64,000 bases of DNA from NCBI RefSeq assembly GCF_019669925.1, contig NZ_AP019779.1:1441001-1505000 (forward strand), read 5' to 3'. The translations under genes and the position numbers were made by a program. Of this stretch, positions 18,501 through 29,553 are shown in pieces. The notes beneath the pieces were generated by a model that saw only the letters and a list, made by a program, of their open reading frames with translations, was not told where the DNA came from and did not search any database. How positions within the stretch are numbered: the stretch's first letter is position 1; each line of letters starts with the position of its first letter. This DNA comes from Methanobrevibacter arboriphilus. Its GTDB lineage: Archaea; Methanobacteriota; Methanobacteria; Methanobacteriales; Methanobacteriaceae.

Positions 18501-21500
18501 ATGCCAATAAAAGAGGCAGAAAAATCATATGAACATAAGAAAATAGAAAAAGAAGTCCAAGAGGTATGGATTAAAAATCAAGTTTATTCTAAAACAAACC
18601 AATTAAGGGAAGAAGGTCCAAAATATTCTTTTTTAGATGGTCCTCCTTATTGTAGTGGAAAAATACACCTTGGAACAGCTTGGAATAAAATTATTAAGGA
18701 TACTTATCTTCGATTTAAGTCAATGAAAGGTTTTTCATTAAGAAGACAGGCAGGTTGGGATACTCATGGCCTTCCTATTGAACATAAAGTGGAACAGTTA
18801 CTCAATATCAAGAATAAACAACAGATTGAAGAAGAGATTGGAATAGCTAATTTTGTTTCAAAATGTAAGGAATTTGCATTGAAAAATAAAGATGCAATGA
18901 CAAGTCAATTTGAAGATCTTGGGGTATGGATGGACTGGGATGATCCCTATGTGACTTTTGATCCAAAGTACATGGAATCTTGTTGGTGGACTCTTAAAAA
19001 AGCACATGAAAAAGATCTTCTTTTAAAAGATAAAAGAGTTATTAGTTGGTGTCCAAGATGTGAAACAGCATTAGCTGCTGCTGAAATAGACTATGAAGAT
19101 AAAATTGATCCTTCAATATATGTTAAATTCCCATCAACAGAACCAATATTGAACAAAGCAGATAACCCTGATGTATTAAAAGAGTATTTTTTAGTTTGGA
19201 CTACTACTCCTTGGACACTTCCAGCTAATTTGGCTATTTGTATGAATCCTGATTTCGATTATTCATTTGTTAAATTTTTAAATGAGAAAAAAGGGGATGA
19301 AATATCAAATGATTTAATATTAAATAATGAAGGAATATTAATTTTAGCTAGTGATTTGGTTGAAACAATATTTGGTCCAGCTGTAAAAATAACAAAAGTT
19401 AAAAAAGATACTGGTGAAGTAGACGAGAATGGAAAACCTATTAAAGAAATTGAAGAAATTAGAGAACCTATCTATGAAGTTATAAAGATTGTTAAAGGTT
19501 CTGATTTAGAAGGTTTATCTTATGTATATCCTCTTTTAGATGAAATTCCCGAACAAAAGAAATTTGATGAAGATAATGAAGATAAATATTCATCTAATGT
19601 TCACACAATTTTACCAGGAGGCCATGTAGAGCTTGGAGAAGGAACTGGACTTGTTCACACTGCTCCCGGACATGGACCTGATGATTTTGAAATAGGAAAA
19701 CAATTCAATCTTCCAATATTTTGCCCAGTTGATGAAGAAGGGAATTTCACTCAATTTGGAGGCAAATATTTTGGAGAATTTGTTAAAGATGCAAATCCAA
19801 ATATTATCAATGATTTAAAGATGAAAAATCTTTTATTTAAGGAAGAAACAATAGAACATAGATATGGAACTTGTTGGAGATGTAAAACTCCGATTATCTA
19901 TTTAGCTACAGAGCAATGGTTTTTAAAAATAACTGAAATTAAAGACAAGATGCTATCTGAAATTGAAAAAGTTGAATGGGTTCCTAAATGGGCAGGTGAA
20001 GGAAGATTCCATGATTGGGTTGATAATGCAAAAGATTGGACAATTTCAAGACAAAGATATTGGGGAATTCCTATCCCTGTTTGGGTATGTGAAGATTGTG
20101 GAAATATAAAGGTTATTGGATCTGTAAAAGAATTAAAAGATAATTCTATCAATGAAATTAAAGCTAATGATGAAGATTTAGTTCATAGGCCTTATGTTGA
20201 TGAAATAATTATTAAATGTGATTCACTTGAATGTGATTGTAATAGTAATGATAAAACTGGATCTGATGACCTAAATAATATATGTAATGGTGAAATGAGA
20301 CGTATTCCTGATGTATTAGATGTTTGGATTGATTCAGGAGTGGCTGGATGGGCGTCTCTTTATTACCCTCAAAAAAAGGATATGTTTGATGAATGGTTCC
20401 CATATGACTTTATAACTGAAGGGCACGACCAAACAAGAGGTTGGTTCTATTCACAACTTGGCACTGGTGTTATTGCATTTGATCAAATACCTTATAAAAA
20501 AGTTTTAATGCATGGTTTTGTCCTTGATGAGATGGGCAAGAAAATGAGTAAGTCTCTTGGAAATGTGGTTCAACCTGAAGATGTTATTGAAGATTATGGT
20601 GCAGATGTTTTAAGATTCTATCTTTTATGGGCAAGTAAGCCTTGGGATGATCTCAAATTCGTTTGGGACGAACTTAATAATATAAAAAAGATGTTCAATA
20701 TTCTTTGGAATGTTTATGTATTTTCAACAACTTATATGTCTCTTGATAATTTTAATCCAGAAAATTGTGATTTAAATGATGAAAATAGTGTTGTTCTTCG
20801 AGATGAAGATAAATGGATTATTTCTAAAGCTAATTCATTATTAAGGGATGTTGAAGAGGATTTAGGTAATGCATTCTTCCATCAAGCTACAAGAAAGATT
20901 AATAGTTTCATATTGGAAGATCTTAGTCGTTGGTATGTAAGGCTTATAAGAGGCAGAACTTGGGTTGAAAAAGATGATCCTGATAAGTTAGGTGCATATT
21001 ATGGACTTTATACTGCAATTGAACTTTTAATTAAAGTTTTAGCTCCAATAGCTCCTCATATATCTGAAAATATTTATGAAAATTTAGTTAAAGGTACTAA
21101 ATCTGATGGGAAGCTAAGTATTCATATGGAAGATTGGAAGCATGATGAAAATCTAATTGATGTTGACCTTGAAAACCAAATGGACATTGTAAGAGAAATC
21201 ATTGAAGCTAGTGCAAGAGCAAGAGATGTAGCTAAATATAAATTAAGATGGCCTGTAAATGACATTACAGTTGTTTCTGATGATGATTTTGTTCTTGAAG
21301 CTGTTAATAATCTTGAATCTGTTATTAAAGATCAATCTAATACTAAAGAAGTAATCACTTCAAAAGAGTTTGAAAATGTTAAATATATAGCTAAACCAAA
21401 TTTAAAAACTCTTGGACCTAGACTTAGACAAGACATGGGTTTTGTTAAGAAATATTTAGCTGAAAATGATGGAAATAAGATTAAATCTGAATTAGAAGCT

Positions 21501-21989
21501 AATGGAAAGATTAATGTTTCTATTTTTAATAATGAAAAAGATTCTAATAATGAAAAACAAGAAAATATTAAAATAATTGAATTATCAGTTGAAGATGTTT
21601 TATTTGATAATGAACTTCCTGAAGATATTGTTAGTTCTGATTTTGATGGAGGAAATGTTTTTGTTAATACTCAGATTACTCCAGAAATATTATCTGAAGC
21701 TATGGCAAGGGAATTAATTAGAAGAATCCAAGATATGAGAAAGGATATGGATTTAGATGTTGAAGCTAATATTAATGTTGCTGTTGATGCAGATGAAGAT
21801 TTTAGAACTATGATAGCATCTCAAATTCATTTTATCTCAAATGAAGTTAGGGCTAATAATATTTTATTTGAAAATATTCATGAAACTTCTATAAATGATA
21901 ATGATAATAAAGATAATAAAGATAAAAAACAATATATTAAAGAGTGGAAAATAGAAAATGAAAATATTATTCTTAAAATTGAAGTTTAA
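18501..21989 (+). CDS. ileS: Isoleucyl-tRNA synthetase
   Basis: This class Ia synthetase charges tRNA-Ile. The HIGH-type motif is HLGT (residues 56-59, in [17 protein letters not shown]) and KMSKS is at 681-685. The CP1 editing domain contains [32 protein letters not shown] and [11 protein letters not shown]. The anticodon-binding and C-terminal regions follow, including the WP(V)NDI strand. At 1162 residues it is longer than the roughly 1050 usual for archaeal IleRS. The excess comes from acidic, Asn/Asp/Lys-rich inserts: near 320-360 in CP1, a Cys-containing insert near 575-600 and a [10 protein letters not shown] stretch near 1015. The first half of the window has no other copy. A good AAGGAG site precedes ATG 18501, and purL follows after 63 bases, possibly co-transcribed. 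Confidence 0.96.
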   Translation: MPIKEAEKSYEHKKIEKEVQEVWIKNQVYSKTNQLREEGPKYSFLDGPPYCSGKIHLGTAWNKIIKDTYLRFKSMKGFSLRRQAGWDTHGLPIEHKVEQLLNIKNKQQIEEEIGIANFVSKCKEFALKNKDAMTSQFEDLGVWMDWDDPYVTFDPKYMESCWWTLKKAHEKDLLLKDKRVISWCPRCETALAAAEIDYEDKIDPSIYVKFPSTEPILNKADNPDVLKEYFLVWTTTPWTLPANLAICMNPDFDYSFVKFLNEKKGDEISNDLILNNEGILILASDLVETIFGPAVKITKVKKDTGEVDENGKPIKEIEEIREPIYEVIKIVKGSDLEGLSYVYPLLDEIPEQKKFDEDNEDKYSSNVHTILPGGHVELGEGTGLVHTAPGHGPDDFEIGKQFNLPIFCPVDEEGNFTQFGGKYFGEFVKDANPNIINDLKMKNLLFKEETIEHRYGTCWRCKTPIIYLATEQWFLKITEIKDKMLSEIEKVEWVPKWAGEGRFHDWVDNAKDWTISRQRYWGIPIPVWVCEDCGNIKVIGSVKELKDNSINEIKANDEDLVHRPYVDEIIIKCDSLECDCNSNDKTGSDDLNNICNGEMRRIPDVLDVWIDSGVAGWASLYYPQKKDMFDEWFPYDFITEGHDQTRGWFYSQLGTGVIAFDQIPYKKVLMHGFVLDEMGKKMSKSLGNVVQPEDVIEDYGADVLRFYLLWASKPWDDLKFVWDELNNIKKMFNILWNVYVFSTTYMSLDNFNPENCDLNDENSVVLRDEDKWIISKANSLLRDVEEDLGNAFFHQATRKINSFILEDLSRWYVRLIRGRTWVEKDDPDKLGAYYGLYTAIELLIKVLAPIAPHISENIYENLVKGTKSDGKLSIHMEDWKHDENLIDVDLENQMDIVREIIEASARARDVAKYKLRWPVNDITVVSDDDFVLEAVNNLESVIKDQSNTKEVITSKEFENVKYIAKPNLKTLGPRLRQDMGFVKKYLAENDGNKIKSELEANGKINVSIFNNEKDSNNEKQENIKIIELSVEDVLFDNELPEDIVSSDFDGGNVFVNTQITPEILSEAMARELIRRIQDMRKDMDLDVEANINVAVDADEDFRTMIASQIHFISNEVRANNILFENIHETSINDNDNKDNKDKKQYIKEWKIENENIILKIEV

Positions 21990-22052
21990 ATTATTAAAGC
22001 TGAAGCTTAATAATATATTAATATTATTCAAAAACAATTTTATGAGGAGTAT

Positions 22053-24284
22053 GTGTTTTTAATGACTTTAACAGATTCTGAAATGGATTATATTGAACAA
22101 ATGCTTGGAAGAAGTCCTAATGAGTTGGAAGAGGGAATGTTAGATATAATGTTTTCTGAACATTGTTCTTATAAAAGTAGTAGGCCAATACTTGGACTTT
22201 TCCCTACTGAAGGGAAAAACATTATATTAGGTCCTGGTGATGATGCTGGAATGGTTGCTATAACAGATAAGTTAGCTCTTGCAGTAGGAATTGAAAGTCA
22301 TAATCATCCTTCAGCTATTGAACCTTATGGTGGGGCTGGAACAGGAATTGGTGGTATTCTTCGAGATATTATTTCAATGGGAGCAATGCCAATAGCACTT
22401 TTAGATTCTCTTCGTTTTGGACCTCTTGAAGATCAAAAATCTAGATATCTCTTTGAACATGTTGTAAAAGGAATTTCTGATTATGGTAATCGTGTTGGTG
22501 TTCCAACAGTTGGTGGAGAAGTTGAATTCGATGAATCTTTTAGAACAAACCCTCTTGTAAACGTTATGTGTGCAGGAATTGTTGAAAAAGATAATATAGT
22601 TAAGGGAATAGCCCCAAATGTAGGAGATGTTTTTTTATTAATGGGTGGATTAACTGGTAGGGATGGAATTCATGGTGTTACATTTGCCTCAGAAGAACTT
22701 ACATCTGATAGTGAAATTGAAGATAGGCCTGCTGTTCAAGTTGGGGATCCTTTTACAAAAAAGAAAGTTTTAGAAGCTTCTTTGGAAATACTTGAAAATA
22801 TCGATGTTGCTGGAGTTAAAGATCTTGGTGGTGGAGGACTAACCTGCTGTATTTCTGAGCTTGTTGATAAATGTGGAAATGGTGCTTTAGTTGATTTAAA
22901 TTCAATCCCTTTAAGAGAAGAGGGCATGACTCCTTATGAAGTTATGCTTTCTGAATCTCAAGAAAGAATGGTTTTTGTTATTAATCCAAAATATGTAGAT
23001 GAAGCTTTTGCTATTTGTGATAAGTATGAACTTCCAAGAGCCATCATCGGTGAAGTCACTGATACAAAATTGATGGTTGTTGAGGATCCTACTAAAAAAG
23101 ATGTTAATGGGGATAATAAGATAATAGCTAGTATGCCTGCTGTTCTTCTTGCTGATCCTCCTTCATTAAATCGTGAAATCAGAGCTCCAAAAAAAGATGA
23201 TAACTATGTGGCTGTTGAAAATTCACCGATTGATCAATCTATATTAAAAATATTATCTTCTCCCAATATAGCTACTAAGAAATGGGTTTATAAACAATAT
23301 GATCATGAAGTTCAAGTTAGGACCGTTGTAAAACCTGGTGATGATGCTGCTGTACTTAAAATAGATGATGAAAATGCTGTTGTTCTTAGTTGTGATTGTA
23401 ATAGTATTCACACTAAGCTTTCTCCTTATGATGGTGGTGCTGGAAGTGTTGCTGAAGCAATTAGGAATGTAGTTTCAATGGGAGCAGAACCTTACGCTGT
23501 GGTTGATTGTTTGAATTTTGGAAATCCTGAAAATCCTGAGATACTTTGGCAGTTTAAACAATGTGTTAAAGGAATGGCAGATTTAGCTGAAAAATTTGAA
23601 ACTCCTGTTATTAGTGGTAATGTAAGCTTTTATAATGAAACTGAAGGCATTAAAATTAATCCTTCTCCTACTGTAGGTGTTATTGGTGTAGCTGACCTTA
23701 ATAATATTAGAACTATGGAGTTTAAAAATGAAGGAGATAAGATTTTAATTATTGGTGCAACTTATGATGAAATTGATGGTTCTGAATATCATAGAGCTGT
23801 TCATGATCTTGAACAAGGTGAAGCTCCAAAAATTAGAATTGATAATGAAATAAAATCTTCAAAGTCTATTTTAAAACTTTTAGCTAATGATAATGGTGAA
23901 TTTAATAGTGTTGAAAATATTTCAAATAATACTGTAACTGCAATTCATGATTGTTCTGCCGGAGGAATTGCTATTGCTCTTTCTGAAATGGCAATATCAA
24001 GTGGAATTGGGGCTGAAATCGATTTATCTAATATTCCTATTGAAAACTCTGAAGATATTGATGATAATAACTTATTATTCTCAGAAAGTCATGGAAGATA
24101 TATTGTTACAGTTAAATCTGATGAATTAGAGAATGTTTTAGATTATATCGATGTTCCTTGTGCTTGTATTGGGGAAGTTAAAGGAAACTCTTTGAAAATA
24201 AGGGGTAATGATAATAATATTAATATATTTGTTAATGATTTAAAAGATGCATATAATGGTGTAATTGAACAATTTATGGCATAG
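22053..24284 (+). CDS. purL: Phosphoribosylformylglycinamidine synthase subunit PurL
   Basis: This is the synthetase subunit of the FGAM synthase complex (with PurQ and PurS) in purine synthesis, and uses ATP and ammonia delivered by PurQ. At about 740 residues it is the small-type PurL of archaea and Gram-positives. Motifs include [13 protein letters not shown] and [20 protein letters not shown] (catalytic His and glycine-rich ATP site), then DLGGGGLTC and LSESQERM. The second half repeats the pattern with [28 protein letters not shown] and [17 protein letters not shown] 22053 sits three bases after GAGGAG. ATG 22062 ([11 protein letters not shown]) matches the usual N-terminus and is an equally good start. 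PurQ and PurS are not in the window. Confidence 0.95.
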   Translation: MFLMTLTDSEMDYIEQMLGRSPNELEEGMLDIMFSEHCSYKSSRPILGLFPTEGKNIILGPGDDAGMVAITDKLALAVGIESHNHPSAIEPYGGAGTGIGGILRDIISMGAMPIALLDSLRFGPLEDQKSRYLFEHVVKGISDYGNRVGVPTVGGEVEFDESFRTNPLVNVMCAGIVEKDNIVKGIAPNVGDVFLLMGGLTGRDGIHGVTFASEELTSDSEIEDRPAVQVGDPFTKKKVLEASLEILENIDVAGVKDLGGGGLTCCISELVDKCGNGALVDLNSIPLREEGMTPYEVMLSESQERMVFVINPKYVDEAFAICDKYELPRAIIGEVTDTKLMVVEDPTKKDVNGDNKIIASMPAVLLADPPSLNREIRAPKKDDNYVAVENSPIDQSILKILSSPNIATKKWVYKQYDHEVQVRTVVKPGDDAAVLKIDDENAVVLSCDCNSIHTKLSPYDGGAGSVAEAIRNVVSMGAEPYAVVDCLNFGNPENPEILWQFKQCVKGMADLAEKFETPVISGNVSFYNETEGIKINPSPTVGVIGVADLNNIRTMEFKNEGDKILIIGATYDEIDGSEYHRAVHDLEQGEAPKIRIDNEIKSSKSILKLLANDNGEFNSVENISNNTVTAIHDCSAGGIAIALSEMAISSGIGAEIDLSNIPIENSEDIDDNNLLFSESHGRYIVTVKSDELENVLDYIDVPCACIGEVKGNSLKIRGNDNNINIFVNDLKDAYNGVIEQFMA

Positions 24285-24307
24285 TCATGACACATATTTT
24301 ATGAAAT

Positions 24308-24400
24308 AATACTAAACATTTTAGTTTTATTATATGATACTGAGCATTTAATTTTATTATATAATAAGCATTTAGTTTTATAATGTAATACTAAATATCC
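24308..24400. repeat. Degenerate about 27-bp tandem repeat between purL and moeA
   Basis: The pattern AATACTAARCATTTTAGTTTTATTATATG recurs as ATACTGAGCATTTAATTTTATTATATA and again as ATAAGCATTTAGTTTTATAATGT. A final partial copy is AATACTAAAT. The three and a half units occupy most of the spacer. No gene is encoded. Confidence 0.75.
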
Positions 24401-24458
24401 CATGTTTTTATATTTTTTATATTTTTCAATAATAAATTGTATTGTTTAGGGAGGATTT

Positions 24459-25694
24459 ATGTTTTTATCAGAATTAATTCCAATGGAGGATGCATTAGAT
24501 ATCCTTGATAAAAATCAGATAATTATGGAAACAGAAATTATTGATTTAAAAAATTCATATTTAAGAGTTTTATCAGAAGAAGTTTATTCTTTTCACGATT
24601 CTCCTCCTTTTGATAAATCAGCTATGGATGGTTATGCCGTTATTGCTAGTGATACTTTTGGTGCTTCTCCAAATGCTATAAAAAAACTAAGCATCATTGA
24701 TCAAATTGGTGCTGGAGATTTTTCTAATAAAATTATTAATTCTGGAGAAGCTATTAGAATTGCCACTGGAGCTCCAATTCCAAAAGGTGCTGATGCTGTT
24801 TTGATGGAAGAATATACTATCACTAATTGTAAAGGATCTTCTGATGAATTTATTGAAATTCATTCTCAAGTTACTCCTGGTGAAAATGTATCTTTTAAGG
24901 GAGAAGATATTAAATCAGGAGATCTAGTTGTTAAAGATTCAACTATTATTCGACCTCAAGAGATGGGAATTATAGCTTCTGCAGGTATAAGTAATATTGA
25001 AGTTTATAAAATACCTAAAGTTAAATTGATTATAACTGGTAATGAATTGATCAATCCTACTAAAAAACTTGAAAAAGCCCAAATAATCAATTCAAATCAA
25101 TATGTTATATCTTCTATGATTGAAAGTTGTGGGGCTCATGTTGATGTTGTTTCTGCTAAAGATATATTTGAAGAAGTTAAAAAAACTTTATTAGATTCTT
25201 CTAAATATTATGATTTAATTATTACAACTGGAGGAACAGCTATTAGTAAAGGTGATGTTGTTGTAGATGCTGTTGATTCTATTGGTGATGTTTTGTTCCA
25301 TGGAGTTGCATTAAGACCAGGAAAGCCTGTTGGCTTTGGTATTGTTGCTGATACTCCAGTATTCATGTTATCTGGTTATCCAGTAGCAGCAATGGGGCAA
25401 TTTGATGCTTTAGTTCGGAATTTCTTGTTTAAAATGCAAAATATCGAATTTAACCCTAGAAAAGAGAAAAGAAGAGCTGATGTTAAAATATATTCTAACT
25501 TGGGGCGTACTGACTTTATTAGGTCTTATGCTGATGATGAGAAAGTTAAAGCTGTTTTAAGTAGAGGTTCTGGAATTCTTAGGTCTATGATTGAAGCTAA
25601 TGCTTATATTATTGTTGATGAAAATCAAGAAGGTATTTCTAAAGATGAAATTGTAGATGTGGTCTTTTTTGAATCTATGAATTGGAATAAATAA
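24459..25694 (+). CDS. moeA: Molybdopterin molybdenumtransferase MoeA
   Basis: This 411-residue enzyme inserts molybdate (or tungstate in many methanogens) into adenylylated molybdopterin. It is needed for formylmethanofuran dehydrogenase and formate dehydrogenase. Motifs are SPPFDKSAMDGYAVIA, ATGAPIPKGADAVLMEEY, GEDIKSGDLVVK, LIITGNELINP, the MoCF-fold TTGGTAISKGDVVVDA, LRPGKPVGFG and LSGYPVAAMGQFD. The domain order and length are those of a full MoeA. GGGAGG ends a few bases before ATG 24459. No molybdate transporter or other moa genes are adjacent. It is on the same strand as purL but separated by a repeat-filled spacer. Confidence 0.95.
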   Translation: MFLSELIPMEDALDILDKNQIIMETEIIDLKNSYLRVLSEEVYSFHDSPPFDKSAMDGYAVIASDTFGASPNAIKKLSIIDQIGAGDFSNKIINSGEAIRIATGAPIPKGADAVLMEEYTITNCKGSSDEFIEIHSQVTPGENVSFKGEDIKSGDLVVKDSTIIRPQEMGIIASAGISNIEVYKIPKVKLIITGNELINPTKKLEKAQIINSNQYVISSMIESCGAHVDVVSAKDIFEEVKKTLLDSSKYYDLIITTGGTAISKGDVVVDAVDSIGDVLFHGVALRPGKPVGFGIVADTPVFMLSGYPVAAMGQFDALVRNFLFKMQNIEFNPRKEKRRADVKIYSNLGRTDFIRSYADDEKVKAVLSRGSGILRSMIEANAYIIVDENQEGISKDEIVDVVFFESMNWNK

Positions 25695-25940
25695 TTTTTT
25701 ATATTTTAAAAATAACTTTTATAATAATTCTTATAATAATTCTCATATAATTTTTATAATAATTTTTGATTTAGTAGTTCTATTTTAAATAATAGGATTA
25801 CTAATAACAATATTAATAATGTTAATATGTTACTTAGAATAAATTGTGTAGACTTATTTAGGTTTATATAGTTCTATAGTTTAGATTTATTTAAACTTAG
25901 TAGTTATCTATTAAATTTATTTTTGCTAAAGAGTGAAATA
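25695..25940. other. AT-rich spacer upstream of the site-2 protease gene
   Basis: There is no gene. A 12-bp tandem repeat (TTATAATAATTC) is present two to three times near 25709-25745. AGAGTGA at 25930-25936 serves as the ribosome binding site for ATG 25941. Confidence 0.5.
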
Positions 25941-27098
25941 ATGAATGGTTTATGGTATTATGCAATAGCATTTGCAATTATATGGGCTATTGCCCTAATT
26001 TTTAAGAATAAACTTACTAGTCATGGATTAGAAGTAAATTTTCCACTTTTAATGTGGAAAACTAAAAGACTTAGAGGATTTATAAATAAATTAGCTAATA
26101 TTTCTCCAAAGTTTTGGCGATGGTTTATGAATGTTGGTATTTTCATTTCTTTTGGTGCTATGATTGTAATGACTTATTTACTTCTTTCATCTCTTTCAAC
26201 AGTATTTGAAACTCCTTCTGTTTCTCTTGTTATTCCTGGTGTTGAAATTCCAGGTTCTCCAATATATATTCCATTTGCTTATGGGATAGTTGCTCTTGCA
26301 ACTGTATTAATTGTCCATGAATTTTCTCATGGAATTTTAGCTAGGGTAGAAAAAATCAACATAAAATCAATAGGTTTATTATTATTTGCTGTTCTTCCAG
26401 GCGCTTTTGTTGAACCTGATGAAGAAGATATGAAAAAAGCTGAAAAAACTTCAAGAATGAGGGTTTATGCTGCTGGATCAATAGCCAATATATCTCTTTT
26501 TGTAGTAGCATTTTTAATTACAATGTCTATTTCCTCTTTTGTTATTCCTGAAACATTTCATGAGGACGGGATTCAAATAGAAAGAGTTCTTGAAGGAACT
26601 CCTGCTTATGACATTTTACAAACTGGAATGATAATAGAGTCTTTAAATGGAGTAAATGTTACAGATGGAAATGCTTATTCAAATGCTTTATCTACTTTAA
26701 AACCAGGCGAAACTGTTAATGTCACGACGGACAGGGGAAATTATAGTTTTGTCGCTGGTAAAAATCCTAATAATAATTCTTTGGGTTATATGGGAGTTCA
26801 AGCTGTTAAAAACTACCAAATTAATGATAATGTAGCTAATACTTATGGAAATACACTTCCTTGGATTTGGTTTTCACTTTTAGAATTGTTTAATTGGATT
26901 GCATTCCTTAACTTAGCCATTGGTTTGTTCAATCTTCTTCCAATGAAACCATTGGATGGAGGACATTTGCTTGAAGAGCTTTTAGACTATAAATTATCTG
27001 AAAATATTGTAAAGCCTATAATAGTTCTTATATCTTCTTTCATGATATTTATAATAGCTATAAGTCTAATCGCAGGTTTAACTGGAGGATTATTTTAA
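25941..27098 (+). CDS. Site-2 protease family membrane metallopeptidase (M50) with PDZ domain
   Basis: This is a multi-spanning intramembrane metalloprotease of 385 residues. The zinc-binding HEFSH is at residues 126-130 within a hydrophobic helix. The third ligand, D339, lies in NLLPMKPLDGGHLLEE, also in a helix. Between them is a soluble PDZ-like domain (about 205-275: GIQIERVLEGTPAYDILQTG and a carboxylate loop with LKPGETVNV). Six or so transmembrane helices can be drawn. TTG 25923 would add six residues, but AGAGTGA places the start at ATG 25941. Such proteases cleave membrane-bound substrates, often anti-sigma or regulator proteins in bacteria. The archaeal substrate is unknown. Confidence 0.9.
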   Translation: MNGLWYYAIAFAIIWAIALIFKNKLTSHGLEVNFPLLMWKTKRLRGFINKLANISPKFWRWFMNVGIFISFGAMIVMTYLLLSSLSTVFETPSVSLVIPGVEIPGSPIYIPFAYGIVALATVLIVHEFSHGILARVEKINIKSIGLLLFAVLPGAFVEPDEEDMKKAEKTSRMRVYAAGSIANISLFVVAFLITMSISSFVIPETFHEDGIQIERVLEGTPAYDILQTGMIIESLNGVNVTDGNAYSNALSTLKPGETVNVTTDRGNYSFVAGKNPNNNSLGYMGVQAVKNYQINDNVANTYGNTLPWIWFSLLELFNWIAFLNLAIGLFNLLPMKPLDGGHLLEELLDYKLSENIVKPIIVLISSFMIFIIAISLIAGLTGGLF

Positions 27099-27149
27099 TA
27101 TAACTCATATCTTAATATAATTTATAAAAATTTATTTTTATAACTTTAA

Positions 27150-27270
27150 AAATGAAATTTCTTTATTTTTTTTTTATTTTTTTTTTATTTTTTTTTTATT
27201 TACATTTTTAATATTTTTTATCTATTGATTTTGTTTTTATTTATTTTTTAATAATTTATTTATTATTTTA
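27150..27270. terminator. Poly-T bidirectional termination region between convergent genes
   Basis: Three nearly identical blocks of about ten T residues separated by single A bases (about 27166-27200) are followed by more T-rich sequence. The region lies between the 3' ends of the site-2 protease gene and the minus-strand DUF166 gene. Archaeal transcription terminates at T-tracts, so this likely stops the rightward transcript. The leftward gene lacks matching A-runs. Confidence 0.6.
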
Positions 27271-27272
27271 TA

Positions 27273-27956
27273 TTATTTCTTATTTTCATCTTTTTCATTT
27301 TTTAAAGCTTTTTTCACTGATTCATAATGTAGTTGAGATGCTAGCTGTTTATGAGACTCTTCGTCTGCAAATAATCGCAATTTATGTCCTCTACAAGGGT
27401 AATGCTGAATTCGAAGACCTGCTTTTTTAGCTAAATTTTCTATATCATCTACATTTTCTCCTAAAATGTCTTCAGCCATAAAATTGGTAGCTCCGCAGGG
27501 TGATCCTCTTATAACATCAATTTCAGCTATTTTTTCTCCTTGGCAGTTTACTTTTATTTCTGGTTTTCCAAACACACTTGTGAATTCATCAAAAACTGGA
27601 TTTTTTTTACCTATTTCTAATTCACACATTGCATCAGGAACAGAAACATTTTCATATTTTAGAAGTTGATTTTTAAACCCTTCTCCTCGCCAAGTTCCAA
27701 TTATTATCCATGAAACTTTATCGTGTAACTTTTCTACAATTTCCATGACCATATCTGCTTGTTTTATATAAGTTATTAATAAATCAAACTTCTCTAATTT
27801 TTCAAGGGTATTTTTATCAATGTTTATATCATCTATGAATGTTCCTTTTGTAGATTCTATATCAACCATTTCTACATTAAACTTTTTTTCTATAGTTTTC
27901 AAGGCTCTTTCTCCAAGATTGGGCTCATCTCTAATAATACCTATATTGATATTCAT
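27273..27956 (-). CDS. DUF166 family protein
   Basis: This 227-residue protein belongs to a family common in methanogens and other archaea and named DUF166. The C-terminal half has the diagnostic VIRGSPCGATNFMAEDILG and GLRIQHYPCRGHKLRL, each with a conserved Cys. An earlier Cys lies in VPDAMCELE, and the N-terminus is Rossmann-like (INIGIIRDEPNLGERALK). The three cysteines could bind metal or a cluster, but no function is established. Older databases tag the family as thymidylate-synthase-related without strong support. GAGGAT precedes ATG 27956. The DGC-domain gene lies 61 bases upstream on the same strand, so the two are probably co-transcribed. Confidence 0.85.
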   Translation of the reverse strand: MNINIGIIRDEPNLGERALKTIEKKFNVEMVDIESTKGTFIDDINIDKNTLEKLEKFDLLITYIKQADMVMEIVEKLHDKVSWIIIGTWRGEGFKNQLLKYENVSVPDAMCELEIGKKNPVFDEFTSVFGKPEIKVNCQGEKIAEIDVIRGSPCGATNFMAEDILGENVDDIENLAKKAGLRIQHYPCRGHKLRLFADEESHKQLASQLHYESVKKALKNEKDENKK

Positions 27957-28017
27957 AATATCCTCTTAATTTATAGTTTTTATCATGTTTATTTTTAAGG
28001 ATTTATTAAAATAATAT

Positions 28018-28395
28018 TCACATTTTTTTTAATTCCGCTTCTATCACATTTTTCAGTTCTTTAACAGCTTTTTCACCCTCAGAGTCTAATCTAGATGGGT
28101 CTATAACTTTTAAACTTTTTTCTTCTAAAATTTTATCTATATTATAAGTTTTTTCTGTTTCAATACCTTTTGATTTAAGTATTTTGTTCACACAATCATC
28201 TGAACATCCATTTATAGCTATAATAGGATATTTTTTAATAATTTGATTAAATTCTTGATTATCTGCCGCAGTAGCTGTAATACATATAGACAATGTTTTA
28301 TCATTTTCTGTTGATAAATCATTACATGCAGCTCTACCAACAAGTCCTAAAGCGCTCATTCCATTACATGCAGCTATTGAAATTTTATTCTCCAT
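28018..28395 (-). CDS. DGC-domain putative zinc-binding protein
   Basis: This small protein (125 residues) has cysteines in AACNGMSALGLVGRAACNDL, SICITATAA and INGCSDDCVNKIL. The arrangement is that of the DGC domain family (putative metal-binding, DUF1847-like neighbours), here with NGC replacing the name-giving DGC. The fold appears to be a compact alpha/beta domain followed by a helical tail ending in Lys-Met. GTTGGTGG just before ATG 28395 is a good ribosome binding site. It is the first gene of a likely two-gene unit with the DUF166 protein, so the two cysteine-rich proteins may share a metal- or cofactor-related role, which is inference only. Confidence 0.75.
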   Translation of the reverse strand: MENKISIAACNGMSALGLVGRAACNDLSTENDKTLSICITATAADNQEFNQIIKKYPIIAINGCSDDCVNKILKSKGIETEKTYNIDKILEEKSLKVIDPSRLDSEGEKAVKELKNVIEAELKKM

Positions 28396-28969
28396 TTTTC
28401 CACCAACTATTATATTTAAGAATTTTATAATATTTATAAATATTTTCTAGTTTAATATTAGGATAGTTAATATTATAGTTTATTAGTAAAATAATCATAT
28501 TACTAAAATAAATATTAATAACTATTATTAATGATTCATTATTAAAGTTTAATTAGAAAATTGGATAATATAAAAAATTAGAAGTTAATATATAATTAGC
28601 TTTTGATTAAAGCGAAGTAAATGGTTATGAATTTAAAATAAAAGTATTAAATAAGTTATAATGAAAAATTATAGTTAAATATTACTATAATTATATAATA
28701 GAACGTAAGTTATAATAAAACGTAACATAATAGAATATAAGCTATAATAAGATATAAGCTTAATAGAATATAAGATATAATAGGATATAAGCTATAATTA
28801 AAATGAATTATAATATGAGTTATAATAATATATATTATAATAAATTATAAAGAAATAAAAATAGATAAAATAATAAAAATATATTTATAATATATTTAAA
28901 TTTTTTAACATATTTAGAAATATTCAGAAATATTTAAAATAAATTTAGAATGAGCTTTCTAAGATTTAT
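28396..28969. other. 574-base AT-rich intergenic region containing a tandem repeat field
   Basis: No gene is seen. It is the promoter-side spacer for the DGC gene (left end) and the 3' side of rubrerythrin (right end). The central 28695-28850 part is a tandem repeat field described separately. The rest is AT-rich with no hairpin. Confidence 0.5.
28695..28850. repeat. Degenerate 15-18 bp tandem repeats (ATAATAGAATATAAGCT)
   Basis: Six or more consecutive units resembling ATAATAGAATATAAGCT are present, for example GAACGTAAGTT, AAACGTAACAT, GAATATAAGCT, AGATATAAGCT, GAATATAAGAT and GGATATAAGCT, each preceded by ATAATA or TAATA. More diverged ATTATAATATGAGTT copies follow. Confidence 0.8.
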
Positions 28970-29383
28970 TTAGAAATATCTTTCTAATATCCCTTCTAAT
29001 ATTTTAGCGTGACGACCTTCGTCTTTAGAACTTTCTTTAAAGAAATCACAAGGATCTTCGAGTTTACAATCTCCAGCTTTCTCAGCAGCAGCTCTTTTTT
29101 CTTTATTAGCCATTAATTCCCCTTCTAACATCATTTCAACATTTTCTTTTAGGGTTGGCTTTATAACTCCATTCATCTCTGCAAATCTAGCAGCATGCTC
29201 AGCTTCTTCCCATGCAAGTCTTTTAAAAACTTCAGCTAATTCCCCATATCCTTCTCTAGAAGCTTGTCTAGACATAGCTAAGTACATTCCAACTTCTTGG
29301 GTTTCTCCCATGAAATTTGCTTTTACTTCTTTCTCTAAATCTGTTCCTTTAGTTACACCTATTTTATGTTCATACTTTGGCAT
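28970..29383 (-). CDS. Rubrerythrin-type diiron protein (erythrin, no rubredoxin domain)
   Basis: This 137-residue ferritin-like four-helix protein has probable diiron ligands E27, E60 and H63 (EAEH), E87 or E89, and E122 and H125 (EGRH). It has no C-terminal CxxC rubredoxin domain, so it needs an external electron donor. The two cysteines (CKLEDPC) form a CxxxxxC insert between helices. Rubrerythrins reduce hydrogen peroxide in anaerobes. It lies about 170 bases downstream of the F420H2 oxidase on the same strand. With MsvR beyond, it forms an oxygen/peroxide defence locus. GAGGAG precedes ATG 29383. Confidence 0.88.
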   Translation of the reverse strand: MPKYEHKIGVTKGTDLEKEVKANFMGETQEVGMYLAMSRQASREGYGELAEVFKRLAWEEAEHAARFAEMNGVIKPTLKENVEMMLEGELMANKEKRAAAEKAGDCKLEDPCDFFKESSKDEGRHAKILEGILERYF

Positions 29384-29553
29384 TTTTTCTCCTCGTATAT
29401 ATATTTTTTAAACTCAATATTTTGGTTTTACATGTATAATTTTTAATTTATGTAAATATTATGAAGTTTGTTATTATTATATCTTTTTATTTTATTTTAA
29501 ACTTCTTTATAATAGATTTATACAAATTTTTTTGTAAATTGATTTTTTTATTA

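Noticed and set aside
28695-28850. A CRISPR array
   Set aside because: The units are 15-18 bp, adjoining and degenerate, with no unique spacers and no cas genes in the window.
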